A stretch of DNA of 64,000 nucleotides from Amphibalanus amphitrite (GCF_019059575.1 NW_024881587.1:527001-591000); one strand, 5' to 3'. Positions 1 through 10,681 are shown, counted from the stretch's first letter. A program made the numbers and translations. The notes: a model not told the origin generated them from the sequence alone.

Positions 1-135
1 AGGCCTTTCGAACGCCGTTTGAATTTTGCGGATCCGTCCAGTAGTTTCGGAGATACGAGGGGGGGGGGGCAAAAAATAGCCCCCCCCCCCCCACCAGGTC
101 GCGTTATAAACAGACCCCACCAGGGCGCGGGTTAA
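1..135. mobile_element. Right end of a piggyBac-like MITE
   Basis: The fragment ends in GGGCGCGGG followed by TTAA at 132-135, matching the right end of the complete copy at 9162-10336. It also shares that copy's phrase 'cgaacgccgtttgaatttt' and a long G run followed by a C run. The left end lies outside the window. Non-autonomous: no coding sequence. Confidence 0.6.
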
Positions 136-247
136 GAGTGGAACAAAAGTAAAAGTAAAAGGTAAAAGCTGAATGACTAGTTCGGATACGGCAGAGTAGC
201 AATTGGTTCACATGAGCACATGATCATACTGAAGCAGCGTATAGTTT
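136..247. other. Short spacer, nothing recognised
   Basis: A-rich stretch between the MITE end and the gypsy remnant. No gene or repeat is evident. Confidence 0.4.
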
Positions 248-1227
248 AAGAACAGTGAGATGCCTCTACTTGGCCGGAAATTGAAGCTCAAAGGTGTACC
301 TTCAGTGCAGTCTCGCCGCTTTTGTCGAGTCAGCAGAGTGGCAGTGACAGAGACTGTTTTCATACCAGCTGGGAGTGAGGTGATCATGCCAGCAGCTGTG
401 TCTTTGCCAGAATGTGGGAACAGTGCCAATCAACATTATGGGATCGTTGAGGGGCATGAGGAATTTGTATATAACTGTGATTCGTGTGTGGCTGAGACGG
501 CGCGCTGTGGCAGGCGGCGAAGTGCGGAAACTGGCCTCCCACCTGGGAGGGCCCATACCGCATCGCCAAGAAGCTCCGCAACTGGACATATTCCATTGTA
601 AAGGAAGGAAGCTCAGCCACCTTGACAGTGCATCACAACCGGCTCAAACCGTGCCGGGCTGCTCCTTCCTCTCTCAAGACGGCACCCAGGCCGTCCGCGC
701 CAACACAGGCCAGTCCAGTGACTGATGCACGGAAACGTCCCGTCGTTCCCCACTCGGTAGGGGGTTGGGACCAGCCCAGGTGCGGCCAAAGCGCTAGTCG
801 TACCCAGGACCGACGCACTGTAGGTGACGAGTCCGGCTGGAACCATGAGGGAGCTACAGAGCACACAGACCGGGACCAAGGGCGGCCCGGGACACAAACA
901 CACCGGGACCCAGGGCGGCCCGGGATACACACAGACCGGGACCCAGGGCGGCCCGGGACACACACAGACCGGGACCCAGGGCGGCCTGGGACACACAAAG
1001 ACCGGGACCCAGGGCGGCCCGGGACATTCACTGATCGGGACCCAGGGCGGGCCGACCCGCGCACTGATGGAAGCCCAGGGCGGCCCGACATCGAGGCAGA
1101 TCGTGAGCCTTTGTGTGAGATTCGCACGCGTCCAGGACGCATTTGCCGGGCACCTCTCAAGCTTTCAGATTTTGTAGTGGTTAGTGTGTGCTATGCTGTA
1201 GTGTTCTTAGTGATTGGTATTAGCTAA
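248..1227 (+). pseudogene. Ty3/gypsy pol remnant (PR-RT linker joined to integrase C-terminus)
   Basis: From 260 one frame reads a stretch typical of the linker between protease and reverse transcriptase in Ty3/gypsy Pol, with the motif FIPAGSEVIMPAAV. From about 508 the frame beginning at 481 carries the end of integrase: a WEGPYR motif at 544-561 (the GPY/F module) and an HHNRLKPCRA end near 628-660, the usual close of a gypsy integrase. Reverse transcriptase, RNase H and the integrase core between them are absent, and a TGA at 493 and a frame change separate the parts. After 660 the frame stays open through an 11-residue repeat (861-1095) to a hydrophobic tail ending at 1227; this extension is unusual. 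Type is clear; exact boundaries are not. Confidence 0.65.
861..1095 (+). repeat. 33-bp minisatellite, about 7 units
   Basis: The unit contains 'cgggacccagggcggcc' and recurs exactly every 33 bp (871, 904, 937, 970, 1003 and so on), decaying towards 1095. It is in frame with the integrase tail and encodes an 11-residue unit close to HTDRDPGRPGT. The unit lacks stops in several frames, so overlapping reading frames here are shadows. Confidence 0.85.
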
Positions 1228-1930
1228 TGTAGTTATATAGGTTGAATAGCTGTAGAGCCTGAACCTATTTTGGCTCTGTGTACGGTGAGGATGCTGTTGT
1301 CGTCATGCCGCTCTGTCGCGGGTCCCTAGCCTGGTAAAGTGGTTTGCTATTTTACATTACTGCATATACGCGATATTTTAGGGCCCGAAATGTCGTCTGT
1401 ATGCACTTCTGTAAATGGTTGGGTTGTTGAAGCTCCGTTGGACACATCCCACAGAAGCCGCCTCACGTCACCCCTCCGCACCAATAGTAATCCCGCTGAT
1501 TTCTCCTTTTTTTTCTCGTGGGCGCTCCCACCCCGTGTTTCTTTGTGTGGTCGCCTGGTCATGTTGATCCTCCGCGGGTTACCTCGTTTGTTTTTGTTTT
1601 GTACGTTTTGCACCTTCCTGTAGTTTCCGGCGGGCGGGAGTATTGTTGCGAGTTGAATGTCAGTGGAATTTGACGGCTCGCGCCTACGAAACGTCCCGAG
1701 ACGTTTTGATTGTCGCTTGAGCGCCATTGAGGCCTTCGAGCAGCGCGCGTGGCTTTTTGCGCGGGATTGTGAGTAGACGGGTGGAGAGTTAAGGCTGCAC
1801 GGGTTGTTGCGGCACTTCAGTGTGGATAAACCATGAACGCTACCGTTTTGAATATATTATCAAGATGCACCCAAGTGTCAGTCCAGAGACATGAGTTGAG
1901 AGAAGCGGAGAACCCATTACAACAGTGAGG
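1228..1930. other. Non-coding, possible old LTR region
   Basis: No convincing gene. Its position between the gypsy integrase end and the BEL/Pao remnant would fit a decayed 3' LTR, but I find no matching 5' copy, so this is only a suggestion. Confidence 0.3.
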
Positions 1931-3370
1931 GGGCTGTGGTGGCTCAGGACACCGTGTTTGGTTGGATCGTGTCAGGAATGACCTCCCGTGCACCTGGTGT
2001 CTCAGATGGTGATGCAGCATGTCAGCTGCTGACACTGGGTGACCTCCATGAGGACACTGTGCGCAACCTCTGGAGCTTGGAGGGTGTCGGTATTCACTCA
2101 GGTGAGGTGGGCTTGCCCTGAAAGGAGAAGGGTTGTCAGCAGCTCATGGACAACAGGTCCTCTGCTGAGAGTCGTTTGACGGGACTGTCCCGCAGGTTAG
2201 AGCGTGATCCCACTCTGAAGGAAAGGTATTGTGCTGCTCTGACTGAGATGGAGCAGGCTGGTGTCATTGAGGAAGTCCCTGATGACGAGATTGTGAGTCA
2301 CCATCCAGTGTTTTATCTGCCGCACCACCCTGTGGTGAAGGAATCGAGTGTGTCTACCAAAATCCGGCCAGTCTTTGATGCCCGTGCTCCAGGTCCCAAT
2401 GGTGTCTCTGTGAATGACTGTGGAGACGGGACCATGCCTCATTCCTGACCTAGTCAAGGTTCTGCTGAGGTTTAGGAGGTGGCATTTGCTGTCACTGCTG
2501 ACATCGTGAAGGCCTTCCTACAGCTACAGCTGAGAAGGGAGGACCGTGATGTTCACAGGTTTCTGTGGGAGTGTGATGGCGGAGTCCGGATGATGACGTT
2601 TGTGAGGGTGACCTTTGGTGTGGCCAGTATCCCCTTCTTGTTGAATGCTACCATCAGACACCATCTGTCAAAGTACGATCAGTCACACGCAGACACTGAA
2701 ATGCAGAACAACTTCTATGTTGATTTCATCTCAGGTGCGGACGCTGAGGAGGACGCGAGAGCGTTGCTGGCTGAGGCTCAGTCTCTCATGGCTGATGCAG
2801 GCATGGTGCTCTCAAAGTGCTCCTCAAACAGCCCAGTTGTATTCGACAACGCTGCATCCGAGAGCGGCGAGGGCACCAGTGTGAAGGTTTAAGGGTATAA
2901 GTGGATTCCGAGTGACGATGTATTCACGTTTGCCGGTGTTGTTATACCTGATGATGTGGTACCCACCAAGCGTGTGGTGTTGAGCTTCATTGCGCGAGTT
3001 TTTGATCCTCTGGGGTTTCTGACCTCGTTTGTAATGGTAGCGAGGTGCCTGTTTCAGGGTCTGTGGCAGCTGGGTCTGCAATGGGACCAGCAATGGGTCC
3101 CCATACAGAGCGCTGACACCGTTTCTCGCTGAGGGTCTTCTGAGGGTGCGAGGTCGGCTCCAGACGTCCGATCTCTCTTATGAGGAGAAACACAGGGTCA
3201 CTCGTGCGCCGCCGTTTACGGTGACTGGCGTCGACTTTGCTGGTCCATTGTTCTCGGCAGACCTTCCTAAGAAGAAGTTATACGTCTGTCTGTTCACCTG
3301 CACGGTGACGCACGCCGTTCATCTCGAGTTGACCGGGTCTGCTTCCGTCTGCGATACACTTTCGCGATCA
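1930..3370 (+). pseudogene. BEL/Pao retrotransposon pol, decayed and internally deleted
   Basis: Pieces in order: 1936-2121 has AQDTVFGWIVSG, the link between protease and RT typical of BEL/Pao. 2146-2445 has RRLERDP and YLPHHPVVKESS. 2479-2892 holds the RT core (VTADIVKAFLQLQL, FGVASIPF). 2893-3090 has the RARVFDPLG-like connection motif. 3130-3370 jumps to the VRGRLQ and YEEKH segment before integrase and then to the start of the integrase core (VTGVDFAGPLF, HAVHLEL). The RT active site at 2716-2727 reads YVDF instead of YVDD, so one catalytic aspartate is gone. RNase H, most of the integrase zinc finger and the integrase C-terminus are missing, and there are stops at 2119, 2446 and 2890. 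Family assignment is firm; the copy is dead. Confidence 0.85.
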
Positions 3371-3431
3371 ACGTCTTGACCGTTTGGTGGGCCAAGTTCC
3401 AGCCCGGTCTCCTGAGCAGGAACGTCTCGAC
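3348..3431 (-). pseudogene. Tyrosine-recombinase C-terminal fragment (third copy)
   Basis: This 84-bp stretch is a near-identical direct repeat of 3995-4080, the coding end of recombinase copy 1 (the FLRGRPGWNLA motif, read on the minus strand). It lies immediately after the truncated BEL/Pao integrase, with 563 bp between the two copies. It could be an independent fragment or one side of a local duplication. Confidence 0.6.
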
Positions 3432-3432
3432 T

Positions 3433-3480
3433 TATACATAGATACATAACATACATAACATACATAGACTTAGATATACA
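3433..3480 (+). repeat. (ACATA)-type microsatellite
   Basis: Imperfect tandem 'cataacataca' units directly after the 84-bp direct repeat. Confidence 0.7.
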
Positions 3481-3973
3481 TAGCAGCCAGCTCGTCTCCG
3501 CCCGATCAGCGGCACCGGAGACGGCCGTCCAGCTGACTGCCACCGCTGCTGGATGCATTAGAGGAGGGGTGACCACTGACCAGCCCCACCTGTTGGTCCA
3601 TACGAGGGGGACGACTTGACCCCCGCTTCGGATGGCGGGGGTCAACCCTGCCATCCGGGAAGGCCAGACACACGTGCAGGGGACCCCGAGTCGCGGGGCC
3701 GACCTCACATCGCAGCAAACCGTGCTGGGCGTGAGGCCTGTCTCAGTCCACTCCCGACCGAAGGACCTGGTCAAGGAATGGCCAGCCGACTGAGAACCGA
3801 ACGCGCTGCGCAAGCGCGACACCAGTGCCTGGGCACTGAGCAACGGCGCCCTACCCCCTACCGGCCTAGGGGGTATGGGGGAACACCGGTGTCCTTCAGA
3901 AGGGCTGGCAATCTTGGAAAAGCCGACAGTGGCCGCCCCAACGACAGACTGCCGGCGACGCCCTCAGGCCACC
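3481..3973. other. GC-rich non-coding spacer, 3' side of recombinase copy 1
   Basis: No recognisable gene on either strand. It contains a local inverted repeat around 'ccccctaccggcctaggggg' (3852-3871). On the minus strand this is downstream of the recombinase stop and may be its 3' untranslated region. Confidence 0.35.
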
Positions 3974-4276
3974 TTAAATGGGTCCCTGCTTAGATCTGCG
4001 ATACATTTTCGCGATGAACGTCTTGACCGTTCGGCGGGCCAAGTTCCAGCCCGGTCTCCCGCGCAGGAACGTCTCGACTCGTTTCGTCATTGGAACCTCA
4101 CTGGACTCCAGGAGTTTCTGTTTTATACCGAGTAGGACGGTGGCATCCTCCACCGGAGACCAGGATGAGCCTGTCCGGGCGTGCCCTTTGTGCCTGTCCC
4201 TACCGATAAAAGGCAGCACTGCCGCGTCGACAGTGAGCCCCGATACTTGTTCGAGATCGCCAGCGGCAAACTCCCG

Positions 4277-4325
4277 ATCGGTCGGTCGGTCAGTCGCTCC
4301 TGAGTCCGTCGGTCGGTCAGTCAGA
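4277..4325. repeat. (TCGG)n microsatellite-like tract
   Basis: Repeated 'cggtcggtcag' units inside the recombinase coding region; on the minus strand they encode a TDRPT-type repeat. Confidence 0.6.
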
Positions 4326-4376
4326 CCTAAGTTGGTCTCGGTCTCTACGTATACAGTGTCGACACGCAGCCGCTTA

Positions 4377-4850
4377 AAGGGACGCTCCCACCTTAAAAAA
4401 GTTAATGAATTGGCATGAAAGTGATTTCGCTCGGTTCAGAAGGAGCAAAAACGAATATTTACCAAATTTCACCAAAAAATATTCACCGGTTTTCAAGATA
4501 TTAGACTTTAACTTTTTACTTTTTGGGATCTCCGCTGTTCTTAGCGACTTCATATTGGAGGTGCGGCGTTTGCGGCAGATGTTGCGCGCAAATAGCATAT
4601 ACCGCCACTGCCTCACAAAGATGTTAGCATAAGGTTTTAAAATCGTTAGATCACCGCCGACGTCACAAATTCTAAGGGGACATTCCAATGCATTAGCCCC
4701 TTAGAATGCGAAAACTGCAAGTTTGAAATTCCATATCTCCGAATTAAAGCATTTTTCGATGTTGTGAATGCCCAAACCGGTATTTGCAGGCCATGGCCAC
4801 CAATTTGGCTATCTCAACTCAAAACTAATGTTAAGGTGGGATGGTCACTT
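4377..4850. mobile_element. MITE, family A, inserted in YR copy 1
   Basis: A 474-bp element with TIRs AAGGGACGCTCCCACCTT (left) and the complement of a right end reading aaggtgggatggtcactt. A TA lies on each side (4375-4376 and 4851-4852). It is homologous along its length to 44923-45412. Removing it with one TA rejoins the recombinase reading frame in phase (ending near 4853, resuming near 4374), which supports the boundaries. Confidence 0.85.
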
Positions 4851-6714
4851 TAGGTGGAAAGCAGTAGAAGGCCTCCAAGTCCGACTCCGACTCACTGGAG
4901 GTGGACATACAGGCCATCGGGTTAGACGGCCCAGCCTGCGGCGGACGGGATGTCTGAATGCCGGAGGGCCCCACCTGTGGCTCCTCAGACGCTTCAAGGC
5001 CCGAATCGGGCGGACCAGTGGCTGCAGTGCCATCCTCGGTGGACGCAGTTTCGACGAGGCCGTAATACTGGTCGGCGGACTCGCCCTGTTGGCCTTGGCT
5101 GCCCTCTGAACCTTGTCGCGAGCGTCCTAATTACGAAAGGCGGTCGGGAGTGAGTGGCACCTCAGCTCAGCCAGCTCGCTGACGGTGGTGCCTTGGAGAC
5201 GGCGCTTGTCATGCAGCTCGTGCCCAAGCTGCACGTGGTGCCGCCTCGTGTGGCTACCGCGGAGCAGGCGGGGGTAGGGGACGTCACCTAGTGCCTCGAT
5301 ATTCAAGTCGATATTCTTTGAATCCCACACGTTTAGTGAAGGTAGCAAAAGCTCGCTCTTGCCGCCCAGGATGGAGTGGTAGCGGCCGAGGTAGTGGTCT
5401 ATGAGGGGAACCAGCCGTGCTGAGATCGGGACCTGGGCTGTTTTGTACTTGCGAGCAGTCTTGCCACCCACATGTGTGATGATAACGTCGTCGTCCCCCT
5501 GGGCCCCCTGGAACTCGGCCACCGTCAAGTTTTGGTAAACTCCGGTTCGGTGGCCCTCGTTTACCGACATAGCCACATAAATCGCCTGCCGCCACCAGAC
5601 GGCCTCTGACAGGCGCTCCTTGGTCGAGTCTGGGAGCGGGTCGCTGACTCTCGACTTGAGAGTCTTGAGGACCTCCCTCTCCATACGTTTACGTGTCGGA
5701 TGATCAAGTCGCTCCTCCGCCTGGTGTTTGGCCTGGGCCTTGCCATGTGCTTTTGTGAGCAGATGACGACACTCTTTTACGAGGCTTGTGACCATGTTAC
5801 CCGTCATGTCCAGCAGTGGCTGCCAATTCTGGCCATCTGTCATCTTGGCCAGATGTCCTTTGATGAAATTAAGGAACATTCTGACGGCATTGGTGGTCAG
5901 AGCGCCAGAAACAGTGGACACGTTATAGCGGTCGCGCATGACTCGGCGCATCTTTCGGCGATTTTTTGTGACGGCCACGAGCTGCCGCCAGTCGACAAAC
6001 TCGACATCCAGGGCACGTTCGAAAGAATGTAGTGCGCTCACCGTTGACTTCGACGGCTCACACACCTCTTTGAATGTGGCAACGACGGAGAACAGCGCCA
6101 TGGGCTGCGGGTGGAGGAGCAGAGAGCTGGGCAGCAGGTGCTCCTCGTGCGACTCCTTGGCACTGGCCGCTGTGGCCTGCGCCAAGCTCGAGCCGTGCCG
6201 CCTTTGCTCGGCCTCGACATCATCGTAGGCCGAGGGGTGCAGAGGAATGCCCACCCCCACCCGCATGGCAATCTGCACGTTCTGACCCACCAGAACGTTA
6301 TTCTGAGCGAAAATAGCGCGCCACTTCTCGATGCGCTCCCCGGCGGTCATGCCCCGGTGGTGCGAGGAAAAAAGGCGAACGAGGGCCTTGGCCACGCTTA
6401 CGTCCCTGTCGCTTGCCTTTATGGGCTTGCCGCAGAAGCAGGAGACGCGCCGGTCGGAGCCCGCCCGGACCAAAGCGATGACGTCACCGAAAGAGCCCTT
6501 TATACCGGCGATCGGGCACGGCTGCATACTGCACTCCTGTACATGTCGTGCAAATCGAGTCCGCTGGACGGACAGACCACAAGGGCAGGGAAGGACGGCC
6601 GGGTCCTCCTCCCAATCAGGTCCTCGTGGTCCTCATCTGATCTCATCGGCCTGGGCGTCCTCGACCTCCTGACCTGACGGAAGTCGCGGGCGACCTGCCC
6701 GGCCGGCCGAGCTT

Positions 6715-7356
6715 TTTCCTCCTGTGTTGCGACTCGCGAGCGGCCATCGAGTCGTAGCAGGACGCGGCAGATTCCCAGTTGGCGCTGGTGGCGAAGATCA
6801 GGAGCCTGCTGGACACAATCACTCGATCAGGCCACAGGCTACACCTACAGTGGGTGCCCGGTCACGCGGGCCTGCCGGAGAACGAGGAGGCGGACCGGCT
6901 GGCAGCAGTCGGAGGCTCGCGAAGTCAAGACCGGATACCCATAGACCTGTGGTCGGCGAGAGCCGCTGTGGCACGCCGGGCAAGAGAGTTGTGGGCTGCA
7001 CGCGCGAGACGTGGCCACCCATGCCCGGACCCGACGCCCGGGCTCGACAGGTTGGACCGCCGAGCGTCGGTGACAGTGGCGCAGCTCCGGGTGGGCTGCT
7101 CGCCTCTGACTGGCGACACTCGACATCGACTCGGACTGGCTGAGTCCGACGCGTGCGCGGACTGCGGCGAGCCCGACTCAGTCGCGCACCTACTACTGGA
7201 CTGCCCTGCACACCAGGGGCCTCGGACCCGCCGGTGGGGCCCCCTACCGACGCTTAGAGGTTTTCTCTACCGATGCCGACATCCTGGTGGACTTCCTGGT
7301 GGAGACAGGCCGGGTCCCTGGACCCGGCCTAAGCTGGCAAAGAAGAAGAAGAAGAA
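6715..7356 (+). pseudogene. 5'-truncated LINE: RNase H and CCHC C-terminus with (AAG)n tail
   Basis: The frame from about 6755 to 7345 encodes the end of a LINE ORF2 of the RNase H-bearing group (I/Jockey/R1/Loa-like). It has an RNase H region with DSQLAL and LQWVPGHAGLPENEEADRLA (6840-6905), then a basic linker and LRVGCSPLTG...HRLGL, then a zinc knuckle C-x2-C-x7-H-x4-C (7155-7203). Endonuclease and RT are absent, as expected from 5' truncation. An (AAG)n tract at 7338-7355 looks like the LINE's simple-repeat 3' tail. It lies between the two head-to-head recombinase copies. Confidence 0.8.
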
Positions 7357-7359
7357 CAT

Positions 7360-8695
7360 CAGTGGACATGTTCCGAGAACTGCTTGATGCTGTCATCAAA
7401 GAAAACCATCACTGAATCCATCAAGCCAGAGGAAGCGGGAGGTGGAGCACGTCACAGAAGAACGCCTCGACCACCCAACAAGGATCGAGATAGAGAAGAC
7501 CGTTCTCACATAGCTTGAGGGCGCATCACCAAACCCCTGCCGCAAGAGCCCCAGAATTTCCGGAAGCAGGCAGTATGGTTCCGGCAGGCGTGCTACGTGG
7601 CCATGTGTGTGAACCAGGCTCACCGAACTGGTGTCTACCAGAACATGACAAAGGAAGAGTTCGAAAAAGTGGTGAAGACGCCAAGCGGCCTGGTCTTGAA
7701 CCATGTAAGTGGAAAGACGAGAGGCATGTATAAGACGGTACAAGTGCCCCTAAGCACCCGACTCCACAGTGCTAACTTGGTACATGGAAAACGTCCATGA
7801 ACGTCTGTTTAACACAAGTGAGGCAGGGAAGCTCCTGTTCCCGCATTTGAACGTCTGGGATCCAGCTCTGCTGGATCTCAAGATCGCTTCGATCGAGGAC
7901 GTACCGTACCCGAAGCTGCTGCGAGGCAACCACTCACGCCGCCACAACGTACGTACAACTGTCCCATCAACTATACGACGAAGGGAAGCTGAAAGGAACT
8001 AACCTCAAGGAGCTGGCGAACGTGCGGTGCCACTCAGAGGCCGAAGCCTATCGGTCTTATGACGCGAGGAGCAAGGCGGCACGGGCAACGAGGGCAAACA
8101 GGGCCCTCATCGCCAGTGCCAACAAGGCTTACGGGATCTTGGACGAAGAATCCTCAGAAGACGAAGAGCTCAACGAGAGCACCTTTCTACTTACGCCAAC
8201 CAGTTCGCGGAAGCGGTTCGAGGAAGTATATGAAACAGACTCGGACGACGAAGAGCCTGCGGGCAAGCGAAACAAGCAGGTTGGCGACAAGAGGTCGTCA
8301 GCGTCACAAGAAGCTCAGGACGAACCGGAATCTGAAAGAGCAGGAGAGGAAGCTGGAGACAACAGATGACCTGGACAGGCAGTGACGAGAGCAAAGACAA
8401 ACAACTGAGTCTGGCCAACATTGAAGAGACAACTAACCTGGTCGTTGACAACCAGGTTCTCAAACACGTAAAAGAAGTGCAGCAACAGCCAGCGCTAAGA
8501 GACCACGCACGGACCGGCAATGGTCGGTTGTGGAGCGTGCGACTCTCAAGCTCGCCCTTGAGAAAAACGTGATAGAAGGAAAGAACAAAGAAAGAATGGT
8601 AAAGAAGTTCCTGGAAGGTCGTCCAGGTTGGGAGCTGACAAGACGTAACGCACTTAACTTTCTCGCTCAGCTTTGTAAGCTGAGGAGGGCATAGG
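7360..8695 (+). pseudogene. Tyrosine recombinase, copy 2 (C-terminal two-thirds, frameshifted)
   Basis: Several frames together match copy 1: ERLDHPTR near 7465, then VWFRQACYVAM...HRTGVYQNMT (7570-7650), VSGKTRGMYKTVQVPLS (7705-7755), FPHLNVWDP (7838-7865), LLRGNHSRRHN (7915-7950), and CHSEAEAYRSYDAR (8030-8070). A long acidic and basic tail follows to about 8370. After further frame changes it ends with FLEGRPGWELTRRN near 8612-8650. Candidate catalytic tyrosines (TAT at 8049-8051 and 8058-8060) are intact, unlike copy 1. Stops at 7411 and 7514 and several frame changes make it a pseudogene. It is oriented head-to-head with copy 1 and starts right after the LINE tail. Confidence 0.75.
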
Positions 8696-8718
8696 CTCCA
8701 CAGGAGCCACGGTAGCAC

Positions 8719-9123
8719 TCGTCGTTGGGGCGGCGGTGCTACCTGGCCGGAGGACGCTGGTGACCTCCGAGGGCTCGCGGTGTCCCCCATGCCCCTCCAA
8801 CCAGGCCGGTTGGGGGGGTAGACCACTTGGTCAGGCACTGCTGGAGCATGGATCCCGCAGGTGCACCTGTGCGGATGACAGGCGCGCCCAGACCTCAGCT
8901 CACCAGCCGTCCCTTGCCCAGAGCTCGGGTAGGGACGCGCCGAGGTTGTCCTCCTCGTCGGACCATAGACGGGGCCGGGAGCTTGTCGTTGGGGCGGCAG
9001 CTCTCGGGCCGGAGGATGGTGGTCACTGGTCACCTCTGGAGGTCTGGCGGTTGTTCCCCATGCCCTCCCCGACCATGTCGGTGGGGGGTGGGGGGGGGGG
9101 GGGCGAAGCTTGCTCAGGCACCG
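8719..9123. repeat. Degenerate direct duplication, about 265-bp period
   Basis: The phrase 'gtcgttggggcggc' and following text (8719-8840) recur at 8983-9123, both leading to G runs and 'tcaggcac'. No gene recognised. Confidence 0.6.
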
Positions 9124-9161
9124 CCTAAATGGACACAATCCCTGGCAGGGAGAGGCGTTAG

Positions 9162-10336
9162 CCCGCGCCCCGTACGGGGGGGGGGCGAAACGGCCCCTCC
9201 CTGTCCTTTTCCGTCGATATCTCCTAAACGGCTGGAGATATCGCCACCAAACTTTCAGGACCCCTCCGGGCATCAATTTTACACATTGTGACCAAAAATT
9301 TTTCCAGAGGCTATGATAGGTTGGCCACAAATGACGTCAGAATGACGTCATGTTCTGTCATTTTCGACCGAAAAAAGACCTTCGCGAGAAGACCTGTCAG
9401 GCCTACAGCTTTGAAGATACAGAAAAATGACCAAGACATAAAAGGTGTAGAATTGATTGACAGGGCTACAAAACTGCTATCTCGGATTAAAAAAAAATGA
9501 GTTTTGACCCCCAAAAATCAAAAAGCATTTTTTTGGATATATTTGCCAACAAATCCAAAAAGTTTTTTGAGTTTCGAAAAAAACGGAATATATGTGATAG
9601 TACCTACCGTTTTCTATCCACATACCAAATTTCAGATCAATACCTCGGTTTTTGGCCAAGTTATAGCGAAAAGAACTGTTCAAAAATGATGACGTCAAAT
9701 GTTCAAACTCAATTTTTGGCAATTCTAGACATCGTAGAGCAAAACAAAGACCACCATTAGACTCCCCGTGGTGACGAGCTGCATCGAATCGATACCCATT
9801 TTACGCAAAAATATCAACTTTGAAATTTGACCTAATTTGACCTGACCTTGACCTGACCTTCACCAAAACGTGACCTAGGCTGGCCCCAAAGGCTGCCTAA
9901 CCCACATAATCGCATTTGTCATGTAAAATGGACCATACAACATGTATCACACGACACTTTCATATTGTGACCCCCGGTGACCTGACCTCGCTGTGACCTG
10001 ACCTGGTATCAGTGACCTCAGATAGCGAAGTATGTGTTTGACGAGCAATGCACCATCAATGTTTTTCAATAAATTACCAATTTACTCGATTTCACAACAC
10101 ATTTCTTGAAATGCCTGTGAACGGTGAAAATCCGACCTTTGACCTGACCTGTGACGTCATCGGTTTGACCTAGGTCAATGAAATTTGGTCACAAGGTAGT
10201 TCCCCGGTAGGGCTATCGAACACCGTTTGAATTTTGAAAATCGGCCGGTAAATTTCCGAGATCTTAGGGGGGGGGGGGCGAAACGGCCCCTCCCCTACGG
10301 GCGGTAGGGTCCGCCGATAGCCCTACGGGGCGCGGG
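9162..10336. mobile_element. piggyBac-like MITE, complete, TTAG target duplication
   Basis: It starts CCCGCGCCCCGTACGGGG and ends in its complement, with TTAG on both sides (9158-9161 and 10337-10340). TIRs starting CCC beside a TTAA-like 4-bp duplication are the signature of piggyBac-type elements. The interior is non-coding and contains long G runs, 'cgaaacggcccctccc' at both ends and many TGACCT/AGGTCA repeats (9830-10010). Other family members lie at 1-131, 38767-39470, 41915-42829 and 47041-47918. Confidence 0.75.
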
Positions 10337-10340
10337 TTAG

Positions 10341-10681
10341 GAGCGCCATGGGCCTCAGCTGACCACCTGTCCTCGGTCCCGCTGATCGGGCGAAGGCGCG
10401 CTGGGGCCTTGTACATATTTTTTTTGGGGGGGGGGGTGTATGACACACAGTCATACAGCCAGCAATCGAGTCCAGGCCAGCCTGTGTCATTGGACACAGG
10501 TCACTTGTGACAATTGTCACAGAGGCCTACCCGCCCCCCCCCCCCCCCGAGTGGTGCTAGGCATTACTGACAATCAAAAGCTCCTTAAAAAGCTCTTGAA
10601 GGATATTCCAAAGTATTAGTAGTAGATAAGATATAAGTAAAGATATTCCTGTATTAGTATTAGTAGTGACCAACACGTTTG
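10341..10681. other. Non-coding, with homopolymer G and C runs
   Basis: Holds G runs near 10426-10436, a C run near 10534-10548 and a short palindromic 'tgtatgacacacagtcataca' at 10437-10457. No gene seen. Confidence 0.4.

Larger units (their letters stand above)
3974..6587 (-). pseudogene. Tyrosine recombinase (YR) with N-terminal zinc finger, copy 1
   Basis: On the minus strand a reading frame runs from a C-x-C...H-x4-C zinc-finger-like segment (6587-6531) into a 466-codon open stretch (6527-5127). The conserved YR boxes are visible: an arginine in HRTGVY (codon 5547-5549), a box II motif HTRRH (5252-5238) and a downstream CHS motif. The frame is broken by one amber codon at 5127-5129, then stays open to 4857, is split by a 474-bp MITE (4377-4850), and continues to the stop at 3974 with FLRGRPGWNLARRT near its end. 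Where copy 2 has two tyrosines (AYRSYD), this copy has Phe (5136-5138) and the amber codon, so the candidate nucleophile is lost. An upstream TGA near 6650 makes the true start uncertain. It resembles the YR proteins of Crypton-like or other YR transposons in animal genomes; the exact class is not settled. Confidence 0.7.
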
